A DNA stretch of 64,000 nucleotides from Enterococcus cecorum. Lineage in GTDB: Bacteria > Bacillota > Bacilli > Lactobacillales > Enterococcaceae. Numbering within the stretch: position 1 is the stretch's first letter; the number at the start of each line of letters is the position of its first letter. The notes beneath the pieces are model-generated. The model saw only the letters and a program-made list of their open reading frames with translations. It did not search any database and was not told where the DNA came from. The stretch lies in the NCBI RefSeq assembly GCF_023221775.1, contig NZ_JAKUDS010000001.1, positions 1 to 64,000 of the forward strand, given 5' to 3'. Below are positions 51,713-60,870 of this stretch, piece after piece. Made by a program: the position numbers and the translations under genes.

Positions 51713-52399
51713 ATGATTGAAATGAAGGATGTTATGAAAAAATATCCCAACGGTACAACTGCTATTCGTAATGTATCTGTAAGTATAGATCAAGGCGAAT
51801 TTGTATATGTAGTAGGTCCTTCTGGGGCGGGTAAATCTACATTTATTAAATTAATGTATCGTGAAGAAAAAGCTACAAAAGGTATTTTACAAGTAGCTGG
51901 TTATGATTTGTTAAAGATAAAAAATCGTGAAGTTCCTTATTTACGTCGTGAAATTGGGGTCGTATTCCAAGATTATAAGTTGCTTCCTAAAAAAACTGTT
52001 TATGAAAATGTTGCTTATGCCATGCAAGTTATCGGTAAAAAGCCTCGTGAAATTAGAAAACGAGTGATGGAAGTATTGGATTTAGTGGGCTTAAAACATA
52101 AAGTTCGTGTATTCCCAAGTGAATTATCTGGGGGAGAACAGCAGCGTGTATCGATTGCTCGAGCGATTGTGAATATGCCAAAGGTACTAATTGCTGATGA
52201 GCCAACAGGAAATCTAGACCCTGAAAATTCTTGGGAAATTATGAAATTGTTGGAGCGCATCAATGCACAAGGTACGACTGTAGTGATGGCTACACATAAT
52301 AGTACAATTGTCAATACGATTCGTCATCGAGTGATAGCAATTGAAAATGGTCGAATCATGCGAGACCAAGTAGAAGGAGAGTATGGCTACGATGATTAG
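51713..52399 (+). CDS. ftsE: Cell division ATP-binding protein FtsE
   Basis: ABC ATPase that, with FtsX, activates peptidoglycan hydrolases during division or elongation. The 228-residue protein has Walker A GPSGAGKST, Q-loop GVVFQDYKLLP, signature LSGGEQQR, Walker B VLIADEPTGNLD, and H-loop ATHN. GGAGAG precedes the ATG. It overlaps ftsX by eight bases. Highly conserved family, so the call is firm; the hydrolase target here is not in the window. Confidence 0.97.
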   Translation: MIEMKDVMKKYPNGTTAIRNVSVSIDQGEFVYVVGPSGAGKSTFIKLMYREEKATKGILQVAGYDLLKIKNREVPYLRREIGVVFQDYKLLPKKTVYENVAYAMQVIGKKPREIRKRVMEVLDLVGLKHKVRVFPSELSGGEQQRVSIARAIVNMPKVLIADEPTGNLDPENSWEIMKLLERINAQGTTVVMATHNSTIVNTIRHRVIAIENGRIMRDQVEGEYGYDD

Positions 52400-53279
52400 A
52401 ACCTTTTTTAGACACTTATTAGAGAGTTTAAAGAGTTTAAAGCGTAATGGTTGGATGACGGTTGCTTCGGCGACGGCTGTAGCTATTAGTTTAACGCTAT
52501 TAGGCATTTTTCTAGCTATTATCATGAATGCCACTAAATTAGCAGAAGATATTGAAAATAATGTAGACGTTTCTGTTCTTGTGGATATCGGTACAACACA
52601 AGAAGATATTGATACTTTAAAACAAGAATTAGAAAATCTACCCAATGTTAAATCAGTAAAATTCTCTAGTAAAGATGAAGAATTGAAAAAATTAGAAGAT
52701 AGTATGGGTTCTGTTTGGTCAATGTTTGAAGGAGATAGTAACCCGTTATATGATAAATTTATCGTTAAGGCAAAAGATCCACAGGCTATCCAAAAAGTGG
52801 CAAAGCAAGCTAGTAAGTTAAAAAATGTCCATCGTGCAGACTATGGTGGCGTTGCTTCTGATAAAATCTTGAAAATTACTCAAGGAATGCGTACTTGGGG
52901 ATTAGGAGCGGCAGTCTTACTTGTGTTTGTTGCGGTATTTCTAATTTCAAACACCATCCGTATTACGATTATGTCTCGTCAACGCGAAATTCAAATTATG
53001 CGCTTGGTGGGTGCGAAAAATGGTTATATTCGTTGGCCGTTTTTCCTTGAAGGAGCATGGATTGGTATATTGGGATCAATCTTACCTTGTTTAATCATTT
53101 TCTTTGGTTATCAAGCAGCTTATAAAGTATTGAATCAACCGCAAATTCTAGGTGCAAGTTACCGTTTATTAACACCACAGACATTTTCTGTACAGATAAT
53201 GATTTTACTAGTGGGAATTGGTATCTTAATCGGTGCATTAGGGTCAGTGATTTCGATGCGTCGATTCTTAAAAATTTAG
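52392..53279 (+). CDS. ftsX: Cell division protein FtsX
   Basis: Membrane partner of FtsE, 295 residues: an N-terminal helix (about 20-45), an extracellular domain (about 45-165) that contacts hydrolases, and three more helices. It has the family motif ISNTIRITIMSRQREIQIMR. I chose ATG 52392 because AAGGAGA ends about ten bases before it; the ATG at 52383 is only a base or two from the site. The N-terminus MIRTFFRHLLESLKSLKRN then lines up with other FtsX. Confidence 0.95.
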   Translation: MIRTFFRHLLESLKSLKRNGWMTVASATAVAISLTLLGIFLAIIMNATKLAEDIENNVDVSVLVDIGTTQEDIDTLKQELENLPNVKSVKFSSKDEELKKLEDSMGSVWSMFEGDSNPLYDKFIVKAKDPQAIQKVAKQASKLKNVHRADYGGVASDKILKITQGMRTWGLGAAVLLVFVAVFLISNTIRITIMSRQREIQIMRLVGAKNGYIRWPFFLEGAWIGILGSILPCLIIFFGYQAAYKVLNQPQILGASYRLLTPQTFSVQIMILLVGIGILIGALGSVISMRRFLKI

Positions 53280-53289
53280 ACTTTCATTA

Positions 53290-53322
53290 AGACTCAGCCG
53301 TTTGTATGCTGGGTCTTTTTTT
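53290..53322 (+). terminator. Terminator of ftsEX
   Basis: AGACTCAGC pairs with GCTGGGTCT (one G-T pair), followed by seven T. Confidence 0.9.
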
Positions 53323-53339
53323 CTTTCACTTTTATATTT

Positions 53340-53370
53340 TCGTAACTACTTTTACATGTTAGAATAAAAT
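53340..53370 (+). promoter_or_regulatory. Possible PhoP-dependent promoter of pstS
   Basis: TCGTAA (53340-53345) and TTTACA (53351-53356) lie 11 bases apart, ahead of TAAAAT (53365-53370). This resembles PhoP half-sites but is weaker than the pstC set. Confidence 0.4.
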
Positions 53371-53424
53371 TGTATGTCTATCTTGGCATATATTATGAAT
53401 GGATATCTTAAGGAGAATTATTTC

Positions 53425-54279
53425 ATGAAAAAAATCATTATTTTCATATCAACATTATTGTCGATTACATTTTTGACAGGCTGTAGTAAATGGGTAGATA
53501 AGGGCCAGTCGATTACGGCGGTAGGTTCTACTGCGTTACAACCACTTGTGGAAACAGTCGCTGAAGAATATCAAAATAACCATCCTGGACAATTTGTTAA
53601 TGTTCAAGGTGGCGGTAGTGGTACTGGTTTGAGTCAAGTACAATCTGGTGCAGTGAATATTGGTAATTCGGATGTCTTTGCAGAAGAAAAAAGTGGGATT
53701 AACGCAAAAGATTTGGTCGATCATCAAGTTGCTGTTGTCGGTATCACTCCAATTGTAAATAAAAAAGTTGGCGTTAAGAATATTTCGATGGAGAATTTAC
53801 AAAAAATTTTTACCGGTGAAATTACCAACTGGAAAGAAGTAGGCGGTAATGATATTGACGTTGTTTTATTAAATCGTGCAGCAGGAAGTGGCACTAGAGG
53901 AACTTTTGAGCGTTGGGTACTGAATGGCAAAAAACCAAAAGCAGCACAAGAGCAAGACTCTAGCGGAACTGTACGACAAATTGTTGCCGACACACCTGGA
54001 GCGATTAGTTATGTGGCTTTTTCATATGTAACCAATGATGTTACGACATTAAGTATTGATAATGTTCAACCAACTGATGAAAATGTGAAAACAAATAAAT
54101 GGGTTATTTGGTCCTATGAACATATGTATACCAAGGGAAAGCCAACAGAATTAACAAAACAATTCTTAGATTATGTTTTATCTGAGAAAGTTCAAAAAGA
54201 AATTGTTGCGAAATTAGGTTATATCTCTATTAGCGATATGCAGGTCAAACGCGACTGGCAAGGGAATGTTATACAGTAG
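53425..54279 (+). CDS. pstS: Phosphate ABC transporter substrate-binding lipoprotein PstS
   Basis: High-affinity phosphate-binding protein, 284 residues. The signal ends in the lipobox FLTGCS. Phosphate-binding motifs are visible: VGSTALQPLVE, GGGSGTGLSQV, and LNRAAGSGTRGTF. ATG 53425 is eight bases after AAGGAGA; the longer frame from 53374 has no site. It heads pstS-pstC-pstA-pstB-pstB-phoU, with a separate promoter region before pstC. Confidence 0.95.
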   Translation: MKKIIIFISTLLSITFLTGCSKWVDKGQSITAVGSTALQPLVETVAEEYQNNHPGQFVNVQGGGSGTGLSQVQSGAVNIGNSDVFAEEKSGINAKDLVDHQVAVVGITPIVNKKVGVKNISMENLQKIFTGEITNWKEVGGNDIDVVLLNRAAGSGTRGTFERWVLNGKKPKAAQEQDSSGTVRQIVADTPGAISYVAFSYVTNDVTTLSIDNVQPTDENVKTNKWVIWSYEHMYTKGKPTELTKQFLDYVLSEKVQKEIVAKLGYISISDMQVKRDWQGNVIQ

Positions 54280-54281
54280 TC

Positions 54282-54318
54282 TTTACAAAAAATTTACAAT
54301 CTTTGCCTAAAATTAACA
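54282..54318 (+). promoter_or_regulatory. PhoP-like direct repeats before pstC
   Basis: TTTACA at 54282 and 54293 are exactly 11 bases apart; a third position holds the poor TGCCTA (54304) and TTAACA follows at 54313. A TAAAAT at 54330-54335 could be the -10. Direct repeats of TT(A/T/C)A(C/T)A on an 11-base period are the mark of Bacillus PhoP boxes. Confidence 0.55.
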
Positions 54319-54387
54319 TTAGTTTTATGTAAAATTGATATTCAGTCGTTAAACTAATAGCAGAGAAAAGAAATGGGGGATGACCTC

Positions 54388-55308
54388 TTGGAAAATATGC
54401 AAGAAGTATTAATGAAAAAATCAAAAAGGGCGAGAATGGAGCAACGTGGGAAATTTATCAGTTTTATTTGTATTTCTATCATTGTTCTAGTCGTACTTTC
54501 TATTTTTTATTTTGTCGCAAGTAAAGGATTGGCAACATTTTTTGTTGATAAAGTAAATGTTTTTGATTTTCTTTTTGGCAAGGAATGGAATCCAAGTGAG
54601 TTGGGAGCCAATGGTCAGCCAAAAGTTGGAGCGTTACCAATGATTTTAGGATCCTTTTTGGTGACATTTTTATCTGCCATTATTGCGACTCCTTTTGCCA
54701 TTGGTGCAGCAGTCTTCATGGTAGAGATTTCACCTAAGCAAGGACAAAAGATTTTACAACCAGTTATTGAGTTATTGGTGGGGATTCCATCAGTTGTTTA
54801 CGGCTTTATTGGATTATCTGTTATCGTTCCGGCCGTTCGCTCTGTGTTTGGTGGAACAGGGTTTGGTATCTTAGCTGGTACATTTGTCTTGTTCGTTATG
54901 ATTTTACCAACGGTTACAACTATGACCGTAGATGCCTTAAAAGCTGTGCCTCGTCATTACCGTGAAGCTTCATTGGCGCTAGGGGCAACCAGATTTCAAA
55001 CGATATACAAAGTTGTCTTACGTTCTGCCGTTCCAGGAATTTTAACTGCTGTCGTATTTGGGATGGCACGCGCATTTGGTGAAGCTTTAGCCATTCAAAT
55101 GGTTGTCGGAAATGCTGCATTGATGCCAAATAGTTTAGTAACGCCAGCAGCTACCTTGACTTCGATATTAACAATGGGAATCGGAAATACAATCATGGGT
55201 ACGGTTGAAAATAATGTTTTGTGGTCATTGGCCTTAATATTATTGGCAATGTCCTTAGTCTTTAATATTATTATCCGCATGATTGGTAAGAAAGGAGCGT
55301 TGAGATAG
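54388..55308 (+). CDS. pstC: Phosphate ABC transporter permease PstC
   Basis: Channel subunit for phosphate, about 306 residues with six membrane helices and the EAA loop YREASLALGATRFQTIY. A short basic N-terminus precedes the first helix. I chose TTG 54388 after a GGGGGATGA stretch; ATG 54397 or the ATG at 54373, which is inside the purine-rich site, are alternatives. One base separates it from pstA. Confidence 0.93.
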   Translation: MENMQEVLMKKSKRARMEQRGKFISFICISIIVLVVLSIFYFVASKGLATFFVDKVNVFDFLFGKEWNPSELGANGQPKVGALPMILGSFLVTFLSAIIATPFAIGAAVFMVEISPKQGQKILQPVIELLVGIPSVVYGFIGLSVIVPAVRSVFGGTGFGILAGTFVLFVMILPTVTTMTVDALKAVPRHYREASLALGATRFQTIYKVVLRSAVPGILTAVVFGMARAFGEALAIQMVVGNAALMPNSLVTPAATLTSILTMGIGNTIMGTVENNVLWSLALILLAMSLVFNIIIRMIGKKGALR

Positions 55309-55309
55309 G

Positions 55310-56194
55310 ATGAATGCAAAAAAAATTGATAAAATTGCAACAGGTGTCCTGTATGCAGTCTCTGGGATTATTGTCTTCATATTAGCGGCGATGCTCTTAT
55401 ATATTTTATTTAGAGGGTTGCCTCATGTGTCTTGGCACTTTCTAACTTCACCATCTAAAGCTTATCAAACAGGTGGCGGTATCGGAATCCAATTGTTTAA
55501 TTCGCTATACTTACTGTTGATTACCTTGATTATCAGCTTTCCACTCTCACTCGGAGCAGGAATTTATTTATCAGAATACGCGAAGAAAAATTGGCTAACA
55601 GACGTGATTCGTACTTCAATTGAAATTTTAAGTTCTCTACCTTCAGTTGTAGTTGGTTTATTTGGTTTCTTAGTTTTTGTTATCCAATTTCAATATGGCT
55701 TTTCTATTCTTTCTGGAGCCTTAGCTTTAACTTTGTTTAACTTACCATTATTAACTCGAAATATTGAAGAATCCTTACGTGCGATTCATTTTACACAACG
55801 TGAAGCCGGTCTTGCCCTAGGTTTATCTCGTTGGGAAACAGTCATTCATGTGGTTTTACCAGAGGCATCTCCGGGTATCTTAACCGGTTTGATATTAAGC
55901 TCTGGTCGTATTTTTGGTGAAGCAGCCGCATTAATATACACTGCTGGACAATCTGCGCCAGCTTTAGATTTTACCAATTGGAATCCATTAAGTGTTTCTA
56001 GTCCAATTAGTATTTTCCGCCAGGCTGAGACTTTGGCTGTGCATATTTGGAAGATAAATTCAGAAGGAACAATGCCTGATGGTGCACAAGTTTCTGCAGG
56101 AGCTTCAGCAGTACTAATCTTAGCTGTACTACTTTTTAATTTTGGTGCAAGAGCTTTAGGAAAGAGACTGCATAAAAAATTGACTTCTGCGTAA
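55310..56194 (+). CDS. pstA: Phosphate ABC transporter permease PstA
   Basis: Second channel subunit, 294 residues, six membrane helices, with GLFGFLVFVIQF and the EAA loop REAGLALGLSRWETVI. It pairs with PstC. The start ATG 55310 is directly after the pstC stop; AAAGGAG lies some 12 bases before it, in the pstC end. Followed by pstB. Confidence 0.94.
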   Translation: MNAKKIDKIATGVLYAVSGIIVFILAAMLLYILFRGLPHVSWHFLTSPSKAYQTGGGIGIQLFNSLYLLLITLIISFPLSLGAGIYLSEYAKKNWLTDVIRTSIEILSSLPSVVVGLFGFLVFVIQFQYGFSILSGALALTLFNLPLLTRNIEESLRAIHFTQREAGLALGLSRWETVIHVVLPEASPGILTGLILSSGRIFGEAAALIYTAGQSAPALDFTNWNPLSVSSPISIFRQAETLAVHIWKINSEGTMPDGAQVSAGASAVLILAVLLFNFGARALGKRLHKKLTSA

Positions 56195-56207
56195 GAAAGG
56201 ATAGAAA

Positions 56208-57014
56208 ATGAAAGAATATAATTTGAATGATCGTCATATAATTCAATTTGATGCTCAACAGGATTTGGCCTTATATACGGAAGATTTACATGTTCGGTAC
56301 GGTCAAAACGAGGCCATTAAAGGAGTTGACTTACAGTTTGAGAAAAACAAAATCACTGCTTTAATTGGTCCTTCTGGTTGTGGTAAATCGACTTATCTAC
56401 GTTCTTTAAATCGCATGAATGATAGCATTGCCAATACGAAGGTTACAGGGAAAATTATGTATCGTGGGGTAGATATCAACTCACCGCAAGTAGATGTGTA
56501 CGAAGCGCGCAAACATATTGGTATGGTGTTTCAACGACCTAATCCATTTAGTAAATCTATTTATGAAAATATTACTTTTGCTTTAAAACGTCATGGAATG
56601 GCTGATAAATCCGAGTTGGATGAAATAGTAGAAACCTCTTTAAAGCAAGCTGCACTTTGGGATCAAGTAAAAGATAATCTCCATAAAAGTGCGTTGGCTT
56701 TATCAGGTGGTCAGCAACAACGTTTATGTATTGCCCGAGCGATTGCGATGAAACCAGATATTTTACTACTAGATGAACCAGCTAGTGCTTTAGATCCGAT
56801 TTCAACCGGAACTGTCGAAGAAACGCTGATTCAATTGAAAGATCAATTTAGTATCGCTATTGTAACGCATAATATGCAACAAGCAGCACGTATCAGTGAC
56901 TATACCGCCTTTTTCTATATGGGTAATGTGATTGAGTATGATAAAACAAATAAAATCTTTACTCGTCCAAAAATTCAAGCTACTGAAGATTATGTATCTG
57001 GGCATTTCGGTTAA
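56208..57014 (+). CDS. pstB1: Phosphate ABC transporter ATPase PstB (first copy)
   Basis: ATPase of the phosphate importer, 268 residues. Walker [10 protein letters not shown], the PstB mark [10 protein letters not shown], signature [14 protein letters not shown], Walker [14 protein letters not shown]. It has an N-terminal extension of about 20 residues compared with the next copy. AAGAAAGGAT precedes the ATG. Twelve bases separate it from the second pstB; tandem pstB genes are usual in Bacillus, streptococci and enterococci. Confidence 0.95.
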   Translation: MKEYNLNDRHIIQFDAQQDLALYTEDLHVRYGQNEAIKGVDLQFEKNKITALIGPSGCGKSTYLRSLNRMNDSIANTKVTGKIMYRGVDINSPQVDVYEARKHIGMVFQRPNPFSKSIYENITFALKRHGMADKSELDEIVETSLKQAALWDQVKDNLHKSALALSGGQQQRLCIARAIAMKPDILLLDEPASALDPISTGTVEETLIQLKDQFSIAIVTHNMQQAARISDYTAFFYMGNVIEYDKTNKIFTRPKIQATEDYVSGHFG

Positions 57015-57025
57015 GGAAAGGAACG

Positions 57026-57790
57026 ATGAATTTGGCAGAAACAATTATTTCTTCTCGTGATTTACACCTGTATTATGGGGAAAAAGAAGCACTTAAAGGA
57101 ATCAATTTAGATATATATAAAGGTGAAATTACTGCGATGATAGGACCTTCAGGCTGTGGGAAGTCAACTTATTTACGTTCCTTGAACCGTATGAATGACT
57201 TGATACCAAATGTTACAATCACTGGCAGTGTCATGTATAAAGGCAAAGATATCTATAGTCCAAAAACAGATACTGTTGAGTTACGTAAAGAGATTGGTAT
57301 GGTTTTCCAACAACCTAATCCTTTTCCGTTTTCAATTTATGAGAATGTTGTTTATGGTTTACGTTTGAAAGGAGTAAATGATAAACAAGTATTGGATAAA
57401 GTAGTTGAAGAAAGTTTAAAGGCTGCTTCAGTTTGGGATGATGTTAAAGATAAACTTCATCAAAGTGCCTTATCTTTATCAGGCGGACAACAGCAAAGAG
57501 TATGTATTGCTCGTGTTTTAGCAGTTGACCCTGAGATTATTTTACTCGATGAACCGACAAGTGCGTTGGACCCAATTTCCTCTGGTAAAATTGAAAATAC
57601 CTTGTTAGAATTAAAAGAAAAATATACAATGATTATTGTGACGCATAATATGTCACAAGCTACACGTATTTCCGATCGAACAGCCTTTTTCTTGAATGGC
57701 GATTTGATTGAATATGATAAAACAAAAAATATATTCTTAAGTCCTCAAAAACAAGAGACTGATGATTATATCTCTGGCCGTTTTGGATAA
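57026..57790 (+). CDS. pstB2: Phosphate ABC transporter ATPase PstB (second copy)
   Basis: Paralogue of the gene just before it, 254 residues, with Walker [20 protein letters not shown], signature [13 protein letters not shown], and Walker [14 protein letters not shown]. Both copies keep all catalytic motifs, so neither looks degenerate; they may form a heterodimer or serve different conditions. AAGGAAAGGAACG precedes the ATG. phoU follows 18 bases later. Confidence 0.95.
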   Translation: MNLAETIISSRDLHLYYGEKEALKGINLDIYKGEITAMIGPSGCGKSTYLRSLNRMNDLIPNVTITGSVMYKGKDIYSPKTDTVELRKEIGMVFQQPNPFPFSIYENVVYGLRLKGVNDKQVLDKVVEESLKAASVWDDVKDKLHQSALSLSGGQQQRVCIARVLAVDPEIILLDEPTSALDPISSGKIENTLLELKEKYTMIIVTHNMSQATRISDRTAFFLNGDLIEYDKTKNIFLSPQKQETDDYISGRFG

Positions 57791-57808
57791 GATAAAGGAG
57801 AGAAAAAT

Positions 57809-58483
57809 ATGTTACGATCACAATTTGAAGAAGATTTACTTAATTTGCACAATCAATTTTATGAGATGGGTATGCTTGTAAGTAAGGCAATCCATCGTTC
57901 GGTTCGAGCTTATGTAAACCATGATAAAGAACTAGCAAAACAAGTAATTGCCCATGATGAAGAAATTAATAATTTGGAAATTCAATTAGAAAAGAAAAGT
58001 TTTGAGATGATTGCGTTACAGCAGCCTGTCACTACAGATTTGCGTCGAATCATTACGGTAATGAAGGCCAGCTCTGATTTAGAGCGAATGGGGGATCATG
58101 CGGTTTCCATTTCTAAATCAACTATTTTAGTAAAGGGTCAAACACGTATTCCTGAGATTGAGAAGGAAATTTCAGATATGTCAGATTCTGTTAAAAAAAT
58201 GGTAGATAATGTTTTGGTAGCCTATGTGAAGATGGACCAAGAGGACGCTAAGATGATTGCCGGAATGGATGAGCGCGTCAATCAACATTTTAAAGATATT
58301 TACGATCACACGATAGAAGCGATGAAGGCAAATCCTGATACAGTTATTTCAGGTACAGATTATCTTAGTGTAGCCCAATATCTTGAAAGAATTGGCGATT
58401 ATGTGACAAATATTTGTGAGTGGATTGTTTACTTAGCAACTGGTAAAATTACAGAGTTGAACTCAAATCGAACTGCGGATTAA
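57809..58483 (+). CDS. phoU: Phosphate regulator PhoU
   Basis: Negative regulator of phosphate signalling and transport. The 224-residue all-helical protein has two PhoU repeats with the metal-binding motifs typical of the family (SSDLERMGDHAVSISK and LERIGDYVTNICEW). AAAGGAGAG precedes the ATG. It closes the pst operon and probably links PstB activity to a PhoR-type kinase encoded elsewhere. Confidence 0.95.
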   Translation: MLRSQFEEDLLNLHNQFYEMGMLVSKAIHRSVRAYVNHDKELAKQVIAHDEEINNLEIQLEKKSFEMIALQQPVTTDLRRIITVMKASSDLERMGDHAVSISKSTILVKGQTRIPEIEKEISDMSDSVKKMVDNVLVAYVKMDQEDAKMIAGMDERVNQHFKDIYDHTIEAMKANPDTVISGTDYLSVAQYLERIGDYVTNICEWIVYLATGKITELNSNRTAD

Positions 58484-58502
58484 ACACAATGATTATTATT
58501 TG

Positions 58503-58536
58503 GAAAAGACTGGAAATTACTGGTCTTTTCTTTTTT
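58503..58536 (+). terminator. Terminator of the pst operon
   Basis: GAAAAGAC pairs with GTCTTTTC, followed by six T. Confidence 0.85.
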
Positions 58537-58638
58537 ACTTTATTTTGAATTTGGTACTTAAGCCCTATGTCATGAAAGGAAAAATCTGGCATACTAGGAT
58601 ATGTAGAGAAGACTACAATAGTTTAGGAGGCAATAGTC

Positions 58639-60042
58639 ATGAACGAAAGAAAGCGAATTTTTGATTTAGTGAAACAAGGGGTTATTTCAACTGAAGAGGC
58701 ATTAGTTCTATTGGAAAATATTGCCAAAGAAACGGGAACAAGGGTTAGTCCATCTGAAAACGACATTAGTGAAAAAGAGTGGTTTGATTCAAACAGTCAT
58801 GATGAAGAATCATTTGCAACATTTGCACAAGAAGCGAATGATGAATTAACACAATTAGAAGAATTAGAGAGCAAAATAGATCAGATTAATATTCAATTAA
58901 TCGAGATAAATGAAGCTTTGCAACTGGAAGAGTCTGCAGAATTATTGCAACAAAAGGAAAGTTTACAAGCTGAATTGAATCAATTAATGGAAGAGAAGAA
59001 TGAACTAGAGTCTCGGATTGATGCAAAATTCTATCAAAAACAAAATAATCAAGAAATGAAAGATGCGGATGATTGGAAAGAACAGGCAAGCGAGACCTTT
59101 ACACAAGTAAGCGATAAGCTATCCGATGTGACAGCTCAATTGGGACGTTTTTTCAAGAAATCGATAAAAAATGTTTCACAGACTGTTGAAGATAATATCG
59201 AATGGAAAGAGTTAAATATTAAAGTTCCTGGTCTTGCAGTCACAAGTTTTGAACATGAATTTTCGTATCAAGAGACTCAGCCGACCATTTTAGACTTTAA
59301 ATTGGCCAATGGTTCGATTCGCTTTAAAACCTATGATCAAGATTATATTAAAATTGATGCTAAAATCAAAATTTATGGTAAGTTTGATGAATCCGATCCT
59401 CTTGCAGCAGTAATGAAACGTTCTACGATTGAATTAACTTCTGATAAATTGACTTACCATTTACCAAATAAGCGTATCAAGGCTGATTTAGTGGTGAATT
59501 TACCAGAAAAAACTTATGACTATGTCAGCGCACGTGTCTTAAACGGGGATATTTACTATGAAAACTTGGAAGGCAAAGATTTCTTTGTAAAAGTTACTAA
59601 TGGAGATGTTAATTTTGACAATGTTTTGGCCACAATGCTTGAAATCGAAGGCACAAATGGTGATGTCAAGTTAATGAATAGCAAGTTAAATGATGTAATT
59701 ATTGAAACAGTCAATGGGGATATTAGGATTGACAATACTCCAGAAACTGCTCGTCTAAGTTTGATTAATGGCGATGTAAAATTGAGTTTCTCACAAAATT
59801 GCTTAAAAGCGTTAACGGTTAATACAGTTAACGGGGAAATCAAGGCTGCTTTACCAAATGATGCTGGTTATGAGTTGAATGCAAACACCAAATTTGGCAC
59901 TATTCAAAGCCGTTTAGAAAATATTGAGCTAGTGTCAGAAATTAATGAAAAAATGGATCATCAATTGAGTGTACGTAGAGTGAGAGAAGAAAATGCCAAT
60001 ATCTCATTGACAAGTAAGACTGGAAATATTTATATAAAATAG
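58639..60042 (+). CDS. liaX: LiaX-like envelope stress protein
   Basis: A 467-residue protein with a short N-terminal helical module (ERKRIFDLVKQGVISTEEALVLLE), an acidic coiled coil (about residues 65-145), and a C-terminal beta-helix-like DUF4097 domain (about 195-467) with repeats of the form VNGDI. The layout and the genes after it match LiaX of Enterococcus, a surface sensor of daptomycin and antimicrobial peptides controlled by LiaFSR. No signal peptide is apparent. It seems shorter than E. faecalis LiaX (about 530, from memory). TAGGAGG precedes the ATG. No clear promoter. Confidence 0.82.
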   Translation: MNERKRIFDLVKQGVISTEEALVLLENIAKETGTRVSPSENDISEKEWFDSNSHDEESFATFAQEANDELTQLEELESKIDQINIQLIEINEALQLEESAELLQQKESLQAELNQLMEEKNELESRIDAKFYQKQNNQEMKDADDWKEQASETFTQVSDKLSDVTAQLGRFFKKSIKNVSQTVEDNIEWKELNIKVPGLAVTSFEHEFSYQETQPTILDFKLANGSIRFKTYDQDYIKIDAKIKIYGKFDESDPLAAVMKRSTIELTSDKLTYHLPNKRIKADLVVNLPEKTYDYVSARVLNGDIYYENLEGKDFFVKVTNGDVNFDNVLATMLEIEGTNGDVKLMNSKLNDVIIETVNGDIRIDNTPETARLSLINGDVKLSFSQNCLKALTVNTVNGEIKAALPNDAGYELNANTKFGTIQSRLENIELVSEINEKMDHQLSVRRVREENANISLTSKTGNIYIK

Positions 60043-60063
60043 GATTTAGAAAGAGTGAACTGA

Positions 60064-60363
60064 ATGAAGAAATTAACAAAATCAGCAAATAATCGAATCA
60101 TTGCTGGTGTATTAGGTGGTATTGCGGAATACTTTAGAATTGATCCAACGATTTTAAGATTAATTTTTATCATTGCAATCTTTATTTTTGATGGGGTGGT
60201 TATTCCAATTTATCTGCTTGCTATATTTGTGATTCCAAATGCAGATGGGAAGGTGTCTATCAAATCAACCTCAGAAACAAAGGTTATTCATAAACATCCT
60301 GTAAAAAAATCTCAACAATATTCGAGTGTAAAAGATGATGATGATGATTGGAGCGATTTTTAG
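60064..60363 (+). CDS. liaY: PspC-domain membrane protein (LiaY-like)
   Basis: A 99-residue protein with the PspC motif KSANNRIIAGVLGGIAEYF, one membrane helix (about residues 33-58) and an acidic tail (KDDDDDWSDF). In Enterococcus the PspC gene of this locus is LiaY, which links LiaX to cardiolipin redistribution in resistant strains. It lies 21 bases after liaX and shares one base with liaZ. Confidence 0.82.
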   Translation: MKKLTKSANNRIIAGVLGGIAEYFRIDPTILRLIFIIAIFIFDGVVIPIYLLAIFVIPNADGKVSIKSTSETKVIHKHPVKKSQQYSSVKDDDDDWSDF

Positions 60364-60710
60364 TGGGTTATCTTGGTAGAATTATCGTAACGATGCTAAC
60401 TTTTATTGGTATTACAGTATTTTTACCACAATTACTATATGTAGATACCTTTCGAGCAGCTCTGTTGGCTAGTTTTATTTTATCAATTTTAAATGTAGTT
60501 ATCCGACCAATTCTTTTGCTACTCACTCTACCTTTTAATATTGTAACCTTGGGACTGTTTACTTTTGTAATTAATTCAATGATGTTAATGATTACTGCTA
60601 ATATTTTAGGACAAGAACATTTTTCTTTTCCTAATTTCACAAGTGCGCTAATTGTTGCTGTAATTATGTCAGTAGTTAATACCATTGTAAGTAGTTACCA
60701 TAATGATTAA
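60363..60710 (+). CDS. liaZ: Phage holin-like/YvlD membrane protein (LiaZ-like)
   Basis: A 115-residue protein with four hydrophobic segments and the YvlD motifs NVVIRPILLLLTLPFNIVTLGL. The family is labelled phage holin 4 superfamily, but there is no phage here. I chose GTG 60363, which overlaps the liaY stop (TAGTG) and is nine bases after GGAG. By position it is LiaZ of the liaXYZ operon. Confidence 0.8.
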   Translation: MGYLGRIIVTMLTFIGITVFLPQLLYVDTFRAALLASFILSILNVVIRPILLLLTLPFNIVTLGLFTFVINSMMLMITANILGQEHFSFPNFTSALIVAVIMSVVNTIVSSYHND

Positions 60711-60716
60711 TCATCG

Positions 60717-60757
60717 ACTGAGTATAGATGCTTTACCCATTTATACTCGGTTTTTTT
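60717..60757 (+). terminator. Terminator of liaXYZ
   Basis: ACTGAGTATA pairs with TATACTCGGT (one G-T pair), followed by seven T. Confidence 0.88.
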
Positions 60758-60803
60758 GTTTTTTGTGAACACTTACAAAATGTACAAATATTTTTAGTAA
60801 TCT

Positions 60804-60832
60804 TTTAAATATAGCTTAAAGTGTGGTAGAAT
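60804..60832 (+). promoter_or_regulatory. Promoter of hprK
   Basis: TTTAAA (60804-60809), a 17-base spacer and TAGAAT (60827-60832) with an upstream TGG (extended -10). Confidence 0.65.
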
Positions 60833-60870
60833 AAAGAAGTATAGATTGTTTTGAAAAGAGGGTGTTATTT

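Noticed and set aside
60363-60710. Prophage remnant (holin-like gene)
   Set aside because: The family name is misleading; the gene is YvlD-like, lies in liaXYZ, and no other phage gene is present.
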